Of a stretch of 29,037 nt of DNA, positions 1-7,737 are shown piece after piece. The stretch is from contig BTTF01000018.1 of the NCBI GenBank assembly GCA_036244995.1, positions 1 through 29,037 of the forward strand. Reading direction: 5' to 3'. The DNA comes from BMS3Bbin07 sp036244995. GTDB taxonomy: Bacteria > Nitrospirota > Thermodesulfovibrionia > Thermodesulfovibrionales > JdFR-85. The notes under the pieces are model-generated. The model made no database searches. It was not told the origin of the DNA and saw only the letters and a list, made by a program, of their open reading frames with translations. The position numbers and the translations under genes were made by a program. Each line of letters begins with the position of its first letter. Position 1 is the stretch's first letter.

Positions 1-3
1 TTA

Positions 4-60
4 ATGATTGACGATTTTCATAAAATGAATAATATCATTTTATTATATAGCTTCAATCAT
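4..60. repeat. AT-rich inverted repeats downstream of atpG
   Basis: A perfect 8-bp inverted repeat (TAAAATGA at 21-28, TCATTTTA at 35-42, 6-nt loop) lies inside a wider pair ATGATTG (4-10) / CAATCAT (54-60). It could fold as a hairpin between atpG and whatever follows on the minus strand (usually atpD). No clear T-run follows, so a terminator or processing role is only a guess. Confidence 0.4.
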
Positions 61-100
61 CAACCTGAAACTCTTCACAACAGAGAGAACAATCGAGTTC

Positions 101-126
101 TCAATAGTCAATAGTCAATAGTCAAT
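101..126. repeat. 7-bp tandem repeat TCAATAG x3.7
   Basis: Three full copies and one partial copy of TCAATAG stand head to tail just downstream of the atpG stop codon. It is a short microsatellite-like tract in the spacer after atpG; copy number could vary by slippage. No function is evident. Confidence 0.8.
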
Positions 127-130
127 CCTG

Positions 131-997
131 TTAATCGTTAATCGCCTCAGCTCCGCCGACTATATCCATGAGTTCCCTGGTAATAGTTGCCTGACGCGCC
201 TTATTATACTCAAGGGTCAATCTATCGATCATATCTTCTGCACTCTGTGTGGCATTTTCCATAGCCGTCATCCTTGCCGCCTCTTCTGAAACCCGGGATT
301 CCAGCATGGTTCTGTAAAGCTGAATCTCAACGCTCTTTGGCAGCAACCTGTTAAATATCTCTGCCTCGGAAGGTTCAAAGAGAAAGTCCTTCATCTCATC
401 TTCCTCTTCATGCTCCACCTCACCTAAAGGTAGAAGGCGCAGTTTAGTAACCTTCTGGGAAGCAACAGACTTGAATTCGTTGTATACAAGATACAACTCA
501 TCAAAAGTCTCATTAATATACTTGTCCATTAAAACAACTGCAATTTCCTGAGCTGATGTATATGATATCTTTCCGGAAAGTCCGGTCCACGCCTGCCTTA
601 CCGGAATATTTCTACGTTTAAAATAATCCCCGGCCTTTCTGCCAAGAGTGCTTATACTTGTTTCAAAACCCTCATTTTCAAGGTCTTTGACAAGTCTCAA
701 CCCTGCCTTTAAGACATTGGTATTAAAGGCGCCACACAAACCCTTGTCACTTGTAAGTGTTAAAACCTCCACAGTTTTTCTCGGCCTTATCCTAAGAAGA
801 GGATGCCTGTCCTGCTCTCCCGGCTGTGCAAGTGACAGCAGAACCTCCCTCATCTTGTCCGAATAGGGTCTCAGCGCAAACATCCGCTCCTGCGCCCTCC
901 TGAGCTTGGCGGCAGAGACCATCTTCATCGCCCTCGTTATCTTGGACGTACTCTTGATGGAGGTTATTCTTCTTTTTATATCTCTTAAGGTTGCCAT
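131..997 (-). CDS. atpG: ATP synthase F1 gamma subunit
   Basis: This is the central rotor shaft of the F1 sector, turning inside the alpha3beta3 ring to couple proton flow to ATP synthesis. The 288-residue length is normal. The two ends of the family's coiled coil are recognisable: the N terminus runs MATLRDIKRRI and then MKMVSAAKLRRAQ, and the C-terminal helix contains ATQSAEDMIDRL and ends near MDIVGGAEAI. It follows atpA by 47 bp on the same strand and is the last subunit gene before the left part of the window. The beta and epsilon genes, normally next, would lie beyond position 1. Start ATG at 997 is preceded by a GGGGAGA-type ribosome site. Identification is secure. Confidence 0.97.
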   Translation of the reverse strand: MATLRDIKRRITSIKSTSKITRAMKMVSAAKLRRAQERMFALRPYSDKMREVLLSLAQPGEQDRHPLLRIRPRKTVEVLTLTSDKGLCGAFNTNVLKAGLRLVKDLENEGFETSISTLGRKAGDYFKRRNIPVRQAWTGLSGKISYTSAQEIAVVLMDKYINETFDELYLVYNEFKSVASQKVTKLRLLPLGEVEHEEEDEMKDFLFEPSEAEIFNRLLPKSVEIQLYRTMLESRVSEEAARMTAMENATQSAEDMIDRLTLEYNKARQATITRELMDIVGGAEAIND

Positions 998-1044
998 TTC
1001 TCTCCCCTTAATTTGGTTTCATGTATCTGCAACCAATAAACTAA

Positions 1045-2553
1045 TTACGGTTGAAACGTTGATTTAAAGGCTGATATTGCCTCATTAATTTTATTCTTGA
1101 GCTCATCATCGAGGGCTTTTTTAGTCATTATCTCCTCTTTTATTTCAGGCTTTTGACTCCTGAAAAAACTGAGAAGCCCCTGCTCAAAGCTACCTATAGC
1201 CTCAACCGGAAGGTCATCAAGGAAACCCTGCGTCCCCGCATAAAGCACTATTATCTGCTCATCCATCGGCATGGGCTGATACTGGCCCTGCTTCAGCAGT
1301 TCCACCATCCTCTTCCCACGCTCTATCTGCATGAGCGTTGACTTGTCAAGGTCGGAACCGAACTGGGCAAAGGCTGCCAGTTCCCTGAACTGTGCGAGGT
1401 CCAGTCTCAGGGTTCCTGCAACCTGCTTCATCGCCTTTGTCTGTGCAGCGCCACCAACACGGCTGACTGAAAGACCGACATTGACGGCAGGTCTGATACC
1501 GGCGTAAAAAAGGTCCGGCTCAAGATATATCTGACCGTCTGTAATGGATATAACGTTGGTTGGAATATATGCCGAGACGTCACCTGCCTGTGTCTCGATT
1601 ATTGGAAGGGCCGTCAGAGAACCTGCCCCAAGCTTGTCTGAAAGCTTTGCCGCCCTCTCAAGCAATCTTGAGTGCAGATAAAAGACATCTCCCGGGTATG
1701 CCTCACGTCCCGGCGGACGCCTCAGGAGAAGCGAGAGCTGCCTGTAAGCAGCAGCCTGCTTACTTAAGTCGTCATATATAATAAGCGCGTGTTTACCGTT
1801 ATCCCTGAAGAATTCACCCATGGCACAACCCGCATAAGGGGCAATGTACTGCAGTGGCGCCGGCTCTGAAGCTGATGAATTAACAACGATTGTATTATCC
1901 ATGGCTCCATTCTCTTCGAGCGTCTTGACTACCCTTGCAACTGATGCCCTCTTCTGACCGATTGCAACATAAATACAGAAAACACCACTGTCCTTCTGGT
2001 TGATAATAGCGTCTATTGCAATGGCTGTTTTTCCTGTCTGACGGTCACCGATTATAAGTTCCCTCTGCCCCTTGCCTATCGGAATCATTGCATCTATCGC
2101 CTTCAAACCCGTCTGCAAAGGCTCACCAACAGGCTGTCTGTCTACTATGCCGGGTGCAACAATATCGACTTTCATTGTATCTTTTGTATCAATCGGTCCC
2201 TTGCCGTCAATGGGCTGGCCAATGGCATTGACAACCCTGCCGAGCATCGCATCGCCAACAGGAACTTCCATGATCCTGCCGGTACGTTTTACGATATCTC
2301 CTTCCTTAATGAAGGTATCCTCTCCAAAAAGCACCGTACCAACCATGTCTTCCTCAAGGTTCAGAGCCATGCCAAAGACATTGTTCGGAAACTCCAGAAG
2401 CTCACTCGCCATGGCATTTTCCAGACCATAAACCCTGGCAATACCGTCACCAACACTCAAGACAGTCCCGATCTCGCTGACATCAACCTTTTTTTCAAAG
2501 TCGCTAATCTGCTTTTTTATCAGCTCGCTGATTTCTTCAACCTTGATTTCCAT
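1045..2553 (-). CDS. atpA: ATP synthase F1 alpha subunit
   Basis: This is the regulatory nucleotide-binding subunit of F1, alternating with beta in the hexamer. About 502 residues is normal. The P-loop GDRQTGKT sits near residue 170, and the SVSR motif with the arginine finger that completes the beta catalytic site lies near residue 365. The beta-barrel N-terminal domain and the C-terminal helical domain are both complete. Two adjacent ATGs exist (2556 and 2553). The AAGGGGTG ribosome site is better spaced for the second, so 2553 is chosen; using 2556 adds one methionine. It follows atpH with almost no gap, indicating translation from one operon transcript. Confidence 0.97.
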   Translation of the reverse strand: MEIKVEEISELIKKQISDFEKKVDVSEIGTVLSVGDGIARVYGLENAMASELLEFPNNVFGMALNLEEDMVGTVLFGEDTFIKEGDIVKRTGRIMEVPVGDAMLGRVVNAIGQPIDGKGPIDTKDTMKVDIVAPGIVDRQPVGEPLQTGLKAIDAMIPIGKGQRELIIGDRQTGKTAIAIDAIINQKDSGVFCIYVAIGQKRASVARVVKTLEENGAMDNTIVVNSSASEPAPLQYIAPYAGCAMGEFFRDNGKHALIIYDDLSKQAAAYRQLSLLLRRPPGREAYPGDVFYLHSRLLERAAKLSDKLGAGSLTALPIIETQAGDVSAYIPTNVISITDGQIYLEPDLFYAGIRPAVNVGLSVSRVGGAAQTKAMKQVAGTLRLDLAQFRELAAFAQFGSDLDKSTLMQIERGKRMVELLKQGQYQPMPMDEQIIVLYAGTQGFLDDLPVEAIGSFEQGLLSFFRSQKPEIKEEIMTKKALDDELKNKINEAISAFKSTFQP

Positions 2554-2557
2554 CATA

Positions 2558-3103
2558 TCACCCCTTTAGTAACTCTTCTTTTAAAAGCCTGAGCTGACCC
2601 CTCAGACTACTGTCGTACATCGTACTGCCAACCTTCACTACAATACCACCAAGCAATTCCGGATCATAAAGATACTCAATATCAACATCCCTGCCTGTAA
2701 GTTTCCGCAGTGATGCTACAAGCCTGTCCTCATACTTCCCGTTAAACTTAAACGGTGTGATAACTGTGGCTTTCGCCTTTTTCTTTTTCTCAAAATAAAT
2801 ATTCTCAAAATGCCTGATGATATCCGGAAGGGCCGACACCGCCTTGTGCTGTGAGATAAAGACAAGAAACTTCCTTGTCTCCTCAGAAAAACCAAGCTTT
2901 TCAGAAAGACCCTCGATCGTCTTCCGTCTCTCTTCCTCTCCAAAAAGGGGACTCAGGAAAAAGTTTTTTATTTCCTTGCTTCCGCCCATGAGGTCATTGA
3001 TAATATTCAACTCGGTAATGGCCCTTTCAGCCATATCCACACCTGTAGTATTAAAAAACATCTTTGCATATTTTTTTGCAAATTTCTTTTTTTTACCAGC
3101 CAT
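2558..3103 (-). CDS. atpH: ATP synthase F1 delta subunit
   Basis: Delta caps the alpha3beta3 head and ties it to the b/b' peripheral stalk (the OSCP role). The protein has 181 residues, the family length. The typical C-terminal segment is visible: LLGGIVVKVGSTMYDSSL followed by RGQLRLL, matching the conserved GG-x-x-V-x-V-G...D-x-S pattern. The N terminus is very lysine rich (MAGKKKKFAKKYAKMF). It sits between atpF (1-bp gap) and atpA, the standard order. The N-terminal lysine run is somewhat unusual but there is no sign of a wrong start. Confidence 0.94.
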   Translation of the reverse strand: MAGKKKKFAKKYAKMFFNTTGVDMAERAITELNIINDLMGGSKEIKNFFLSPLFGEEERRKTIEGLSEKLGFSEETRKFLVFISQHKAVSALPDIIRHFENIYFEKKKKAKATVITPFKFNGKYEDRLVASLRKLTGRDVDIEYLYDPELLGGIVVKVGSTMYDSSLRGQLRLLKEELLKG

Positions 3104-3104
3104 C

Positions 3105-3728
3105 CTAACCCTCTAATCTCTTAAAAGACTCTTCAAGGAGCCTCAACTGTTCTTCTTCCGTGAGCCTTTCTCTAAGCCTCTTTTCTGCCAATTTCAGTGC
3201 CAGTCCCGAAGCCTCTGCCCTCAGAGATGCCTTGGCATTCTTCAGTTCCATCTCAATATTCGTCCTGGCCTGCTGTCTTATCTTCTCACCCATCTCTTTG
3301 CCCTGCCCGATCAGGTTATCATGCTCCGCCTGGCCGGATTGTTTTGCAGATTCAATTATCCTCTCTATCTCCTGATCTTTAAGTTTCAACTTTTCTTCCA
3401 CTTCCCTAAGGGCCTTCTGTGCCAGCTCCTTTGCTTCTCTTGCCTCGATCAGTGACTTCTCTATCAATTCAGTCCTTTGTTTGAAATACGCCTTCATGGG
3501 TTTTGTGAGGAATTTCACGAGGATAAATAAAAGGATGGCAAAGTTGACTATCTTCCATAACCAACTCTGCCAGTCACTGCCGCCCTCACCCTCTCCTGCC
3601 GTGGCAAAGACTGTTGCTGCATAAGACAGTGAAAGGATAAAGACTATAACAAAACTGATAAGGGGGGAAACAAGTCTTTGAATCCTGATTTTTGATTTTT
3701 GAATTTTATTACTCACTTTCCTGTTCAT
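3105..3728 (-). CDS. atpF: ATP synthase Fo b subunit
   Basis: This subunit belongs to the membrane-anchored peripheral stalk that holds F1 still against the rotor. It has a hydrophobic stretch at about residues 57-74 followed by a long charged coiled coil to the C terminus (207 residues). In addition there is an N-terminal extension with a second hydrophobic segment (about 20-43) ending in VFATAGEGEGG, which looks like a cleavable signal peptide; such pre-sequences occur on b subunits of several anaerobic lineages. A GAGG run lies only one base before this ATG, so the true start is not certain, though the signal-like segment argues for an upstream start. It lies directly before atpH. Confidence 0.9.
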   Translation of the reverse strand: MNRKVSNKIQKSKIRIQRLVSPLISFVIVFILSLSYAATVFATAGEGEGGSDWQSWLWKIVNFAILLFILVKFLTKPMKAYFKQRTELIEKSLIEAREAKELAQKALREVEEKLKLKDQEIERIIESAKQSGQAEHDNLIGQGKEMGEKIRQQARTNIEMELKNAKASLRAEASGLALKLAEKRLRERLTEEEQLRLLEESFKRLEG

Positions 3729-3780
3729 ACCTCATTAATTTATTAATTAATAAAAGTTTTTTATATTCATACAGTTGCAT

Positions 3781-4206
3781 TTATACTTCTACTTCAACAA
3801 GCTTTTCAACAATCTCTTCCGAGAATCTTCTCACATCATCACCGAGGAGTTTGCGGACTTTTTCAGTCTCTCTTCTTATCTCGGCCTGGGCCACCTCTAT
3901 CTCTTTCAAGGCTGCCTCCTGAGCCTGTGCAACTATTTCTTTCTGTTTCAGGAGCCCTTCCTGCCTCATGGAGTTATAGAAATCCTTTGCCTTCTCTCTT
4001 GCCTCAGACAGTTCCTTATTAAACCTGGATAGCCCCTCATCTTTCTTTTCGTTAAGCCTCTTCGCCTCCTCAATGGCGCCGTCTATGCTCTCCTTTCGCT
4101 CTTTAAAGAGATTGAGGAGTGGCCTGAAAAGCAGGATATTAAGCAGAAACAATAAAACAAGAAAGTTGGCTAACTGGACAAAAAACCATTTATTTAATTC
4201 AAGCAT
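3781..4206 (-). CDS. atpF': ATP synthase Fo b' subunit
   Basis: This 141-residue protein is the second, shorter stalk subunit and is the first gene of the operon in this window. It has one membrane helix at about residues 9-30 and then a charged, heptad-like coiled coil rich in E, K and R to the C terminus. It is expected to pair with the product of the adjacent atpF as a b/b' heterodimer, as in cyanobacteria and many anaerobes. The genes for subunits a and c do not precede it; the gene upstream is divergent, so the Fo ring genes must lie elsewhere. A CTGGAGAGAAG ribosome site precedes the ATG. Confidence 0.88.
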   Translation of the reverse strand: MLELNKWFFVQLANFLVLLFLLNILLFRPLLNLFKERKESIDGAIEEAKRLNEKKDEGLSRFNKELSEAREKAKDFYNSMRQEGLLKQKEIVAQAQEAALKEIEVAQAEIRRETEKVRKLLGDDVRRFSEEIVEKLVEVEV

Positions 4207-4257
4207 CTTCTCTCCAGGGGTTTAGGTTTTATATGGTTATGTGAAATTGTGGTGAAC

Positions 4258-4285
4258 TTTATCACAGATATTTGTCCTTTGTCAA
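4258..4285 (-). promoter_or_regulatory. probable promoter of the atp operon
   Basis: Read on the minus strand, a perfect -35 TTGACA (4285-4280) is followed by a 16-bp spacer and an extended -10, TGT-GATAAA (hexamer 4263-4258). It lies about 50 bp upstream of the b' start codon and back to back with the promoter of the divergent gene. This is a motif reading only. Confidence 0.55.
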
Positions 4286-4329
4286 GAATATGGAGAAAAA
4301 AATTCTTATAGAATCAAAAGTTTTTTAAA

Positions 4330-4357
4330 TTGCCCTGCTTTTACAATATGCTATAAT
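4330..4357 (+). promoter_or_regulatory. probable promoter of the H1-like gene
   Basis: A -35-like TTGCCC (4330-4335), a 16-bp spacer and an extended -10, TGC-TATAAT (4349-4357), lie about 50 bp upstream of the ATG at 4408. The -10 is a perfect consensus. It is divergent from the atp promoter. Confidence 0.6.
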
Positions 4358-4407
4358 GCTATAAGCAGCGCACGTTTTCTTTAAAAAAAATACGGCAAGG
4401 AGGGATT

Positions 4408-4836
4408 ATGGCTTTTTGGGATAAGCTGAAAAAAGACATTAAAAAAGGCATTGATGAGGGATTACACGCATTCAAGGAAGGAACAACCGTTATCAAAAAA
4501 AGGGCTGGAACCCTGTCTGACGATGTTAAGAAAAAGGTAAAGGTATTTGAACTGAAGCAGAAGATTCAGGTTCAACTGACAGACCTTGGCGGAAGGGTTT
4601 ACGAAGTCGCGTCCGATAAAAGAAGAAATCCCTTGACTAATGAAAAAGTTACCGCTATAGTTGAAAAGATTAAGAAGATAGAGGGTCAGATCGAAAAGCT
4701 TGAAGCCGGGACAGCAAAAAAAACGACCAGGAGAGCCAGGCCGGGGAAAAAGACCGTCAGAAAGACTACGAAAAAGGTAACTGCTAAAAAACCGGCCGGG
4801 AAGGCCGTTTCCGGAAAACGTTCTAAAAAGGTATAA
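4408..4836 (+). CDS. lysine-rich histone H1-like protein
   Basis: The protein has 142 residues in two parts. The N-terminal two thirds (about 1-100) is amphipathic, helical and charged (MAFWDKLKKDIKKGIDEG...), with a coiled-coil-like stretch IVEKIKKIEGQIEKLEAG. The last 40 residues are a basic tail with repeats of the type KKTTRRARPGKKTVRKTTKK and AKKPAGKA, like bacterial histone H1/HctB or AlgP-type tails. Such tails usually bind DNA electrostatically, so a nucleoid-associated role is plausible but not shown. The start is supported by AAGGAGGG 4-5 bases upstream and by its own promoter. It is monocistronic and convergent with the ferredoxin gene. Confidence 0.72.
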   Translation: MAFWDKLKKDIKKGIDEGLHAFKEGTTVIKKRAGTLSDDVKKKVKVFELKQKIQVQLTDLGGRVYEVASDKRRNPLTNEKVTAIVEKIKKIEGQIEKLEAGTAKKTTRRARPGKKTVRKTTKKVTAKKPAGKAVSGKRSKKV

Positions 4837-4850
4837 GAACAGAATATCAG

Positions 4851-4885
4851 GAAAGGGGGAGGGACCAATACCCTCCCCGCCTTTC
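4851..4885. terminator. hairpin between convergent genes
   Basis: GAAAGGGGGAGGG (4851-4863) can pair with CCCTCCCCGCCTTTC (4871-4885) around a 7-nt loop, with a small bulge. It lies exactly between two convergent genes, so a shared terminator is likely, although the flanking T-runs are poor. Confidence 0.55.
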
Positions 4886-4886
4886 T

Positions 4887-5075
4887 CTAATCTTCCATTT
4901 TAATAGCTTCAGTCGGACAGACTTCAAGTGCCTCCTGACAGTCACAGGTATCACAGGCATCAGGATCCTTCACATGGGCCTTGCCGTCATCCTGCATCTC
5001 GAAAACATCAGGACATGTTGCCACACATGACTCGCATCCCTCACAGAGATCCCAATCAATTACAGGTTTCGCCAT
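4887..5075 (-). CDS. small 4Fe-4S ferredoxin
   Basis: This is an electron carrier of 62 residues. The N-terminal half carries CEGCESCVATCP, a full C-x2-C-x2-C-x3-C-P cluster-binding set. The second half has CDTCDCQ and a later VCP, giving enough cysteines for the fourth ligand or a second, degenerate cluster. Acidic residues dominate, as is usual for ferredoxins that dock to redox enzymes. The ATG at 5075 is chosen because AAAGGAGG lies 9 bases upstream; a TTG three codons earlier directly abuts that site and cannot be the start. It stands alone, divergent from the copper ATPase, so no redox partner is indicated. Confidence 0.9.
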   Translation of the reverse strand: MAKPVIDWDLCEGCESCVATCPDVFEMQDDGKAHVKDPDACDTCDCQEALEVCPTEAIKMED

Positions 5076-5104
5076 AACGAACAACCTCCTTTCTAAAGAT
5101 ATTC

Positions 5105-5119
5105 ACCTGCCAGGCAGGT
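5105..5119. promoter_or_regulatory. palindrome ACCTGCC-A-GGCAGGT
   Basis: This is a perfect 7-bp inverted repeat with a 1-base centre in the spacer between the divergent ferredoxin and copper ATPase genes. The length and the ACCT...AGGT ends recall dyads bound by metal-responsive regulators, but no regulator gene is nearby and no good promoter frames it. It may equally be a repeated intergenic palindrome. Confidence 0.35.
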
Positions 5120-5172
5120 AAGTACATGCTCCATACCGGAGAAGTGCCTTTTCATAATTTCTTCATCAAATG

Positions 5173-5187
5173 CAGTATATAATACTG
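5173..5187 (+). promoter_or_regulatory. palindrome over a -10 box upstream of copA
   Basis: CAGTAT-ATA-ATACTG is a perfect 6-bp dyad with a TATAAT (5178-5183) inside it; a second TATAAT follows at 5201-5206. The ATPase gene starts at 5260. A repressor binding this dyad would block the -10 box, so it is a candidate operator. No clear -35 is visible. Confidence 0.4.
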
Positions 5188-5259
5188 TATGGAATAATAG
5201 TATAATATTTCAAATAACAAATTGACAATGAAAGACAAAAAATCCATAAGGCATCTTAA

Positions 5260-7662
5260 ATGAAAATAACCTTACCTGTAAAGGGAATGACCTGCGCCTC
5301 CTGTGTCAAGGCGGTGGAGAATGCCTTGGGCAAAGTCAAAGGGGTCACAGATGTATCGGTGAATTTTGCCTCTGAAAAGGCATCACTTACAGCAAGCGAT
5401 GCCTTTTCGATTAAAAATTTGATGCAGGTCGTTAAGGATGAAGGATATGAGGTAGCAACTTCCAGTCTGGAATTCGCAATCAAGGGAATGACATGTGCTG
5501 CATGTGTGGCGGCAGTTGAGCGGGCATTAAAGAGACTCTATGGCGTGGTGAGCGTCAATGTCAACCTCGCATCCGGGAAGGCAGTTGTTGAGTATATTCC
5601 AACGCTCACCGGGTTTGAGGATTTCAAGAAGGCAGTAAAGGCAGAGGGATATGAGGCAGAGGCAATAACAGAGGAGTTCATAGACAGGGAAAAGGAGAGC
5701 CGGGAGAGGGAATACGGGAACCTCCTGCTAAGGTTCAGGGTCAGTGCCGTCATTTCAGCGCTGATTCTCCTCGGAAGTTTTACGAGCATACCCCTCCTGT
5801 CAAACTGGTACATCCTCTTCCTTCTTGCCACTGTAGTACAGTTCTGGGCAGGCATACGGTTTTACAAAGCTGCATGGGTGGCTATCAGGCATCTCTCAAC
5901 AAATATGAACACCCTTATTGCCATGGGCACATCTGCAGCATACCTCTACAGCGTAACAGCGACCTTCTTCCCCGGAATATTTGAAACCGGCGGGCTGCGG
6001 GCACATATCTATTTTGATACCTCGTCGATAATAATCGCCCTTATACTCCTGGGACGACTCCTTGAGGCAAAGGCAAAGGGGAAAACCTCCGAGGCCATGA
6101 GAAAACTCATCGGGCTTCAGGCAAAGACAGCAAGGGTGGTACGAGACGGAAACGAGGCTGAAATACCAATAGAAGATGTATCGGCGGGCGATACGGTTAT
6201 AGTGCGGCCCGGAGAAAGGATACCTGTGGACGGAATTGTAACAGACGGTTATTCCTCGATAGATGAATCCATGCTGACAGGCGAAAGTCTCCCTGTTGAA
6301 AAGGCCACAGGTGATACGGTCTTTGGCGGAACCATCAACAGGTTCGGCAGCTTTAAATTAAAGGCAACCAGGATCGGCAGTGAAACAGCGCTGGCACAGA
6401 TAATCCGCCTGGTGGAAGAGGCACAGGGAAGCAAGGCCCCCATACAGAGGCTTGCCGACAGGATTGCCTCCATATTTGTACCCGTTGTAATCATAACAGC
6501 AACCATCACTTTTGTAATCTGGTATTTCCTTGGACCGGAGCCGGCATTTACAAGGGCCTTGATGAACTTTATTGCTGTTCTGATTATTGCCTGCCCCTGT
6601 GCCCTTGGACTTGCCACGCCTACCGCGATAATGGTGGGAACAGGAAAGGGCGCTGAAAAGGGTATCCTCATCAGGAATGCAGAGGCACTTGAGACAGCCC
6701 ACAGGATACAGACCATCGGCCTGGACAAAACAGGCACTATAACAAGGGGAGAACCTGAACTGACTGATACTATAGGCACAGACGGCTCTGATAAAAAAGC
6801 CGTCCTGCAACTATCAGCATCGGCCGAGCAGGTCTCGGAACACCCTCTTGCCGAAGCCATTGTAAGAAAAGCCAGGGAACTCGGACTTGATTTAAGAGAA
6901 CCTGAAAATTTCACGGCAATCCCCGGAGGGGGAATACGTGCAAGTATTGGAACCGACAATGTTTTTATCGGTAATGTTTCTCTACTTAAAAAAGAGGGAA
7001 TCGATCTGTCGGAAGTCTCAGGGGTGGTTGAAAGACTCTCATCAGAGGGCAAGACAGCGGTACTTATATCAGTCAATAATGAGGTAAAGGGTGTCCTGGG
7101 AATAGCTGATTCAATAAAAGAGGGGTCGGTCGAGGCCATCTCGGAACTGAAAAAAATGGGAGTTGAGGTTGTCATGCTGACAGGAGATAATGAACGGACA
7201 GCTTCCCGTATTGCCGAGCTGGTTGGAATTGACAGATTCTTTGCAGAGGTCCTGCCGGAAGGAAAGGTCGAGGTTGTGAAAAAGCTGAAAGACGAGAACA
7301 AGATAGTTGCCATGGTAGGTGACGGGATTAATGATGCACCTGCACTTGCAGAGGCACATGTGGGGATAGCCATAGGAACAGGAACCGACATTGCTATGGA
7401 GGCATCGGATATAACCCTCATAAAGGGAGACCTCAGAAGCGTGGTTGAAGCCATTAAACTGAGCAAACTCACCCTCAGGACAATAAAACAGAACCTCTTC
7501 TGGGCATTTTTCTACAACGTTGTCGGAATCCCGATTGCAGCCGGGATTCTTTATCCCTTTGGAGGGCCGCTGCTGAACCCTGTATTTGCCTCTGCCGCCA
7601 TGGCCTTCAGTTCAGTCTCTGTTGTAACCAATTCCCTGAGGCTGAGAAAAAAGAGACTCTGA
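5260..7662 (+). CDS. copA: copper-translocating P1B-type ATPase
   Basis: This 800-residue inner-membrane pump exports monovalent copper (possibly silver) at the cost of ATP. Two N-terminal heavy-metal-binding domains each carry GMTCxxC (cysteines 12/15 and 79/82). Hydrophobic helices follow from about residue 150. The ion-channel CPC motif lies at 445-447, the phosphorylated aspartate of DKTGT at 489, an SEHPLAEA nucleotide-binding motif with the conserved His-Pro near 527, and GDGINDAP at 687. The CPC motif and the paired C-terminal helices with N and S residues (NLFWAFFYNVVGIP, SSVSVVTNSLRL) point to the Cu(I) subgroup. No copper chaperone or regulator gene adjoins it. Start ATG lacks an obvious ribosome site. 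Confidence 0.93.
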   Translation: MKITLPVKGMTCASCVKAVENALGKVKGVTDVSVNFASEKASLTASDAFSIKNLMQVVKDEGYEVATSSLEFAIKGMTCAACVAAVERALKRLYGVVSVNVNLASGKAVVEYIPTLTGFEDFKKAVKAEGYEAEAITEEFIDREKESREREYGNLLLRFRVSAVISALILLGSFTSIPLLSNWYILFLLATVVQFWAGIRFYKAAWVAIRHLSTNMNTLIAMGTSAAYLYSVTATFFPGIFETGGLRAHIYFDTSSIIIALILLGRLLEAKAKGKTSEAMRKLIGLQAKTARVVRDGNEAEIPIEDVSAGDTVIVRPGERIPVDGIVTDGYSSIDESMLTGESLPVEKATGDTVFGGTINRFGSFKLKATRIGSETALAQIIRLVEEAQGSKAPIQRLADRIASIFVPVVIITATITFVIWYFLGPEPAFTRALMNFIAVLIIACPCALGLATPTAIMVGTGKGAEKGILIRNAEALETAHRIQTIGLDKTGTITRGEPELTDTIGTDGSDKKAVLQLSASAEQVSEHPLAEAIVRKARELGLDLREPENFTAIPGGGIRASIGTDNVFIGNVSLLKKEGIDLSEVSGVVERLSSEGKTAVLISVNNEVKGVLGIADSIKEGSVEAISELKKMGVEVVMLTGDNERTASRIAELVGIDRFFAEVLPEGKVEVVKKLKDENKIVAMVGDGINDAPALAEAHVGIAIGTGTDIAMEASDITLIKGDLRSVVEAIKLSKLTLRTIKQNLFWAFFYNVVGIPIAAGILYPFGGPLLNPVFASAAMAFSSVSVVTNSLRLRKKRL

Positions 7663-7681
7663 AAAAAACGACTAAAAGGAA

Positions 7682-7698
7682 GGCGAGGTAACCTCGCC
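7682..7698. repeat. palindrome GGCGAGGT-A-ACCTCGCC
   Basis: A perfect 8-bp stem with a 1-base centre lies 20 bp after the copA stop. As DNA it is a strong palindrome; as RNA it could form a compact hairpin ending copA transcription, but no T-run follows. It may be a member of a dispersed palindromic family; only one copy is seen here. Confidence 0.5.
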
Positions 7699-7703
7699 AC
7701 TAC

Positions 7704-7712
7704 TGTTATAAT
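7704..7712 (+). promoter_or_regulatory. extended -10 upstream of hypE
   Basis: TGT-TATAAT is a perfect extended -10 (hexamer 7707-7712), 25 bases before the hypE ATG. The -35 position falls in the preceding palindrome and does not match the consensus. Confidence 0.45.
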
Positions 7713-7737
7713 TGATAAGGGGGAAAAACCAAAAATT

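Noticed and set aside
6249..7472. A 407-codon minus-strand frame inside copA
   Set aside because: It is a low-complexity Ser/Pro/Ile-rich shadow of the intact CopA frame, with no domain.
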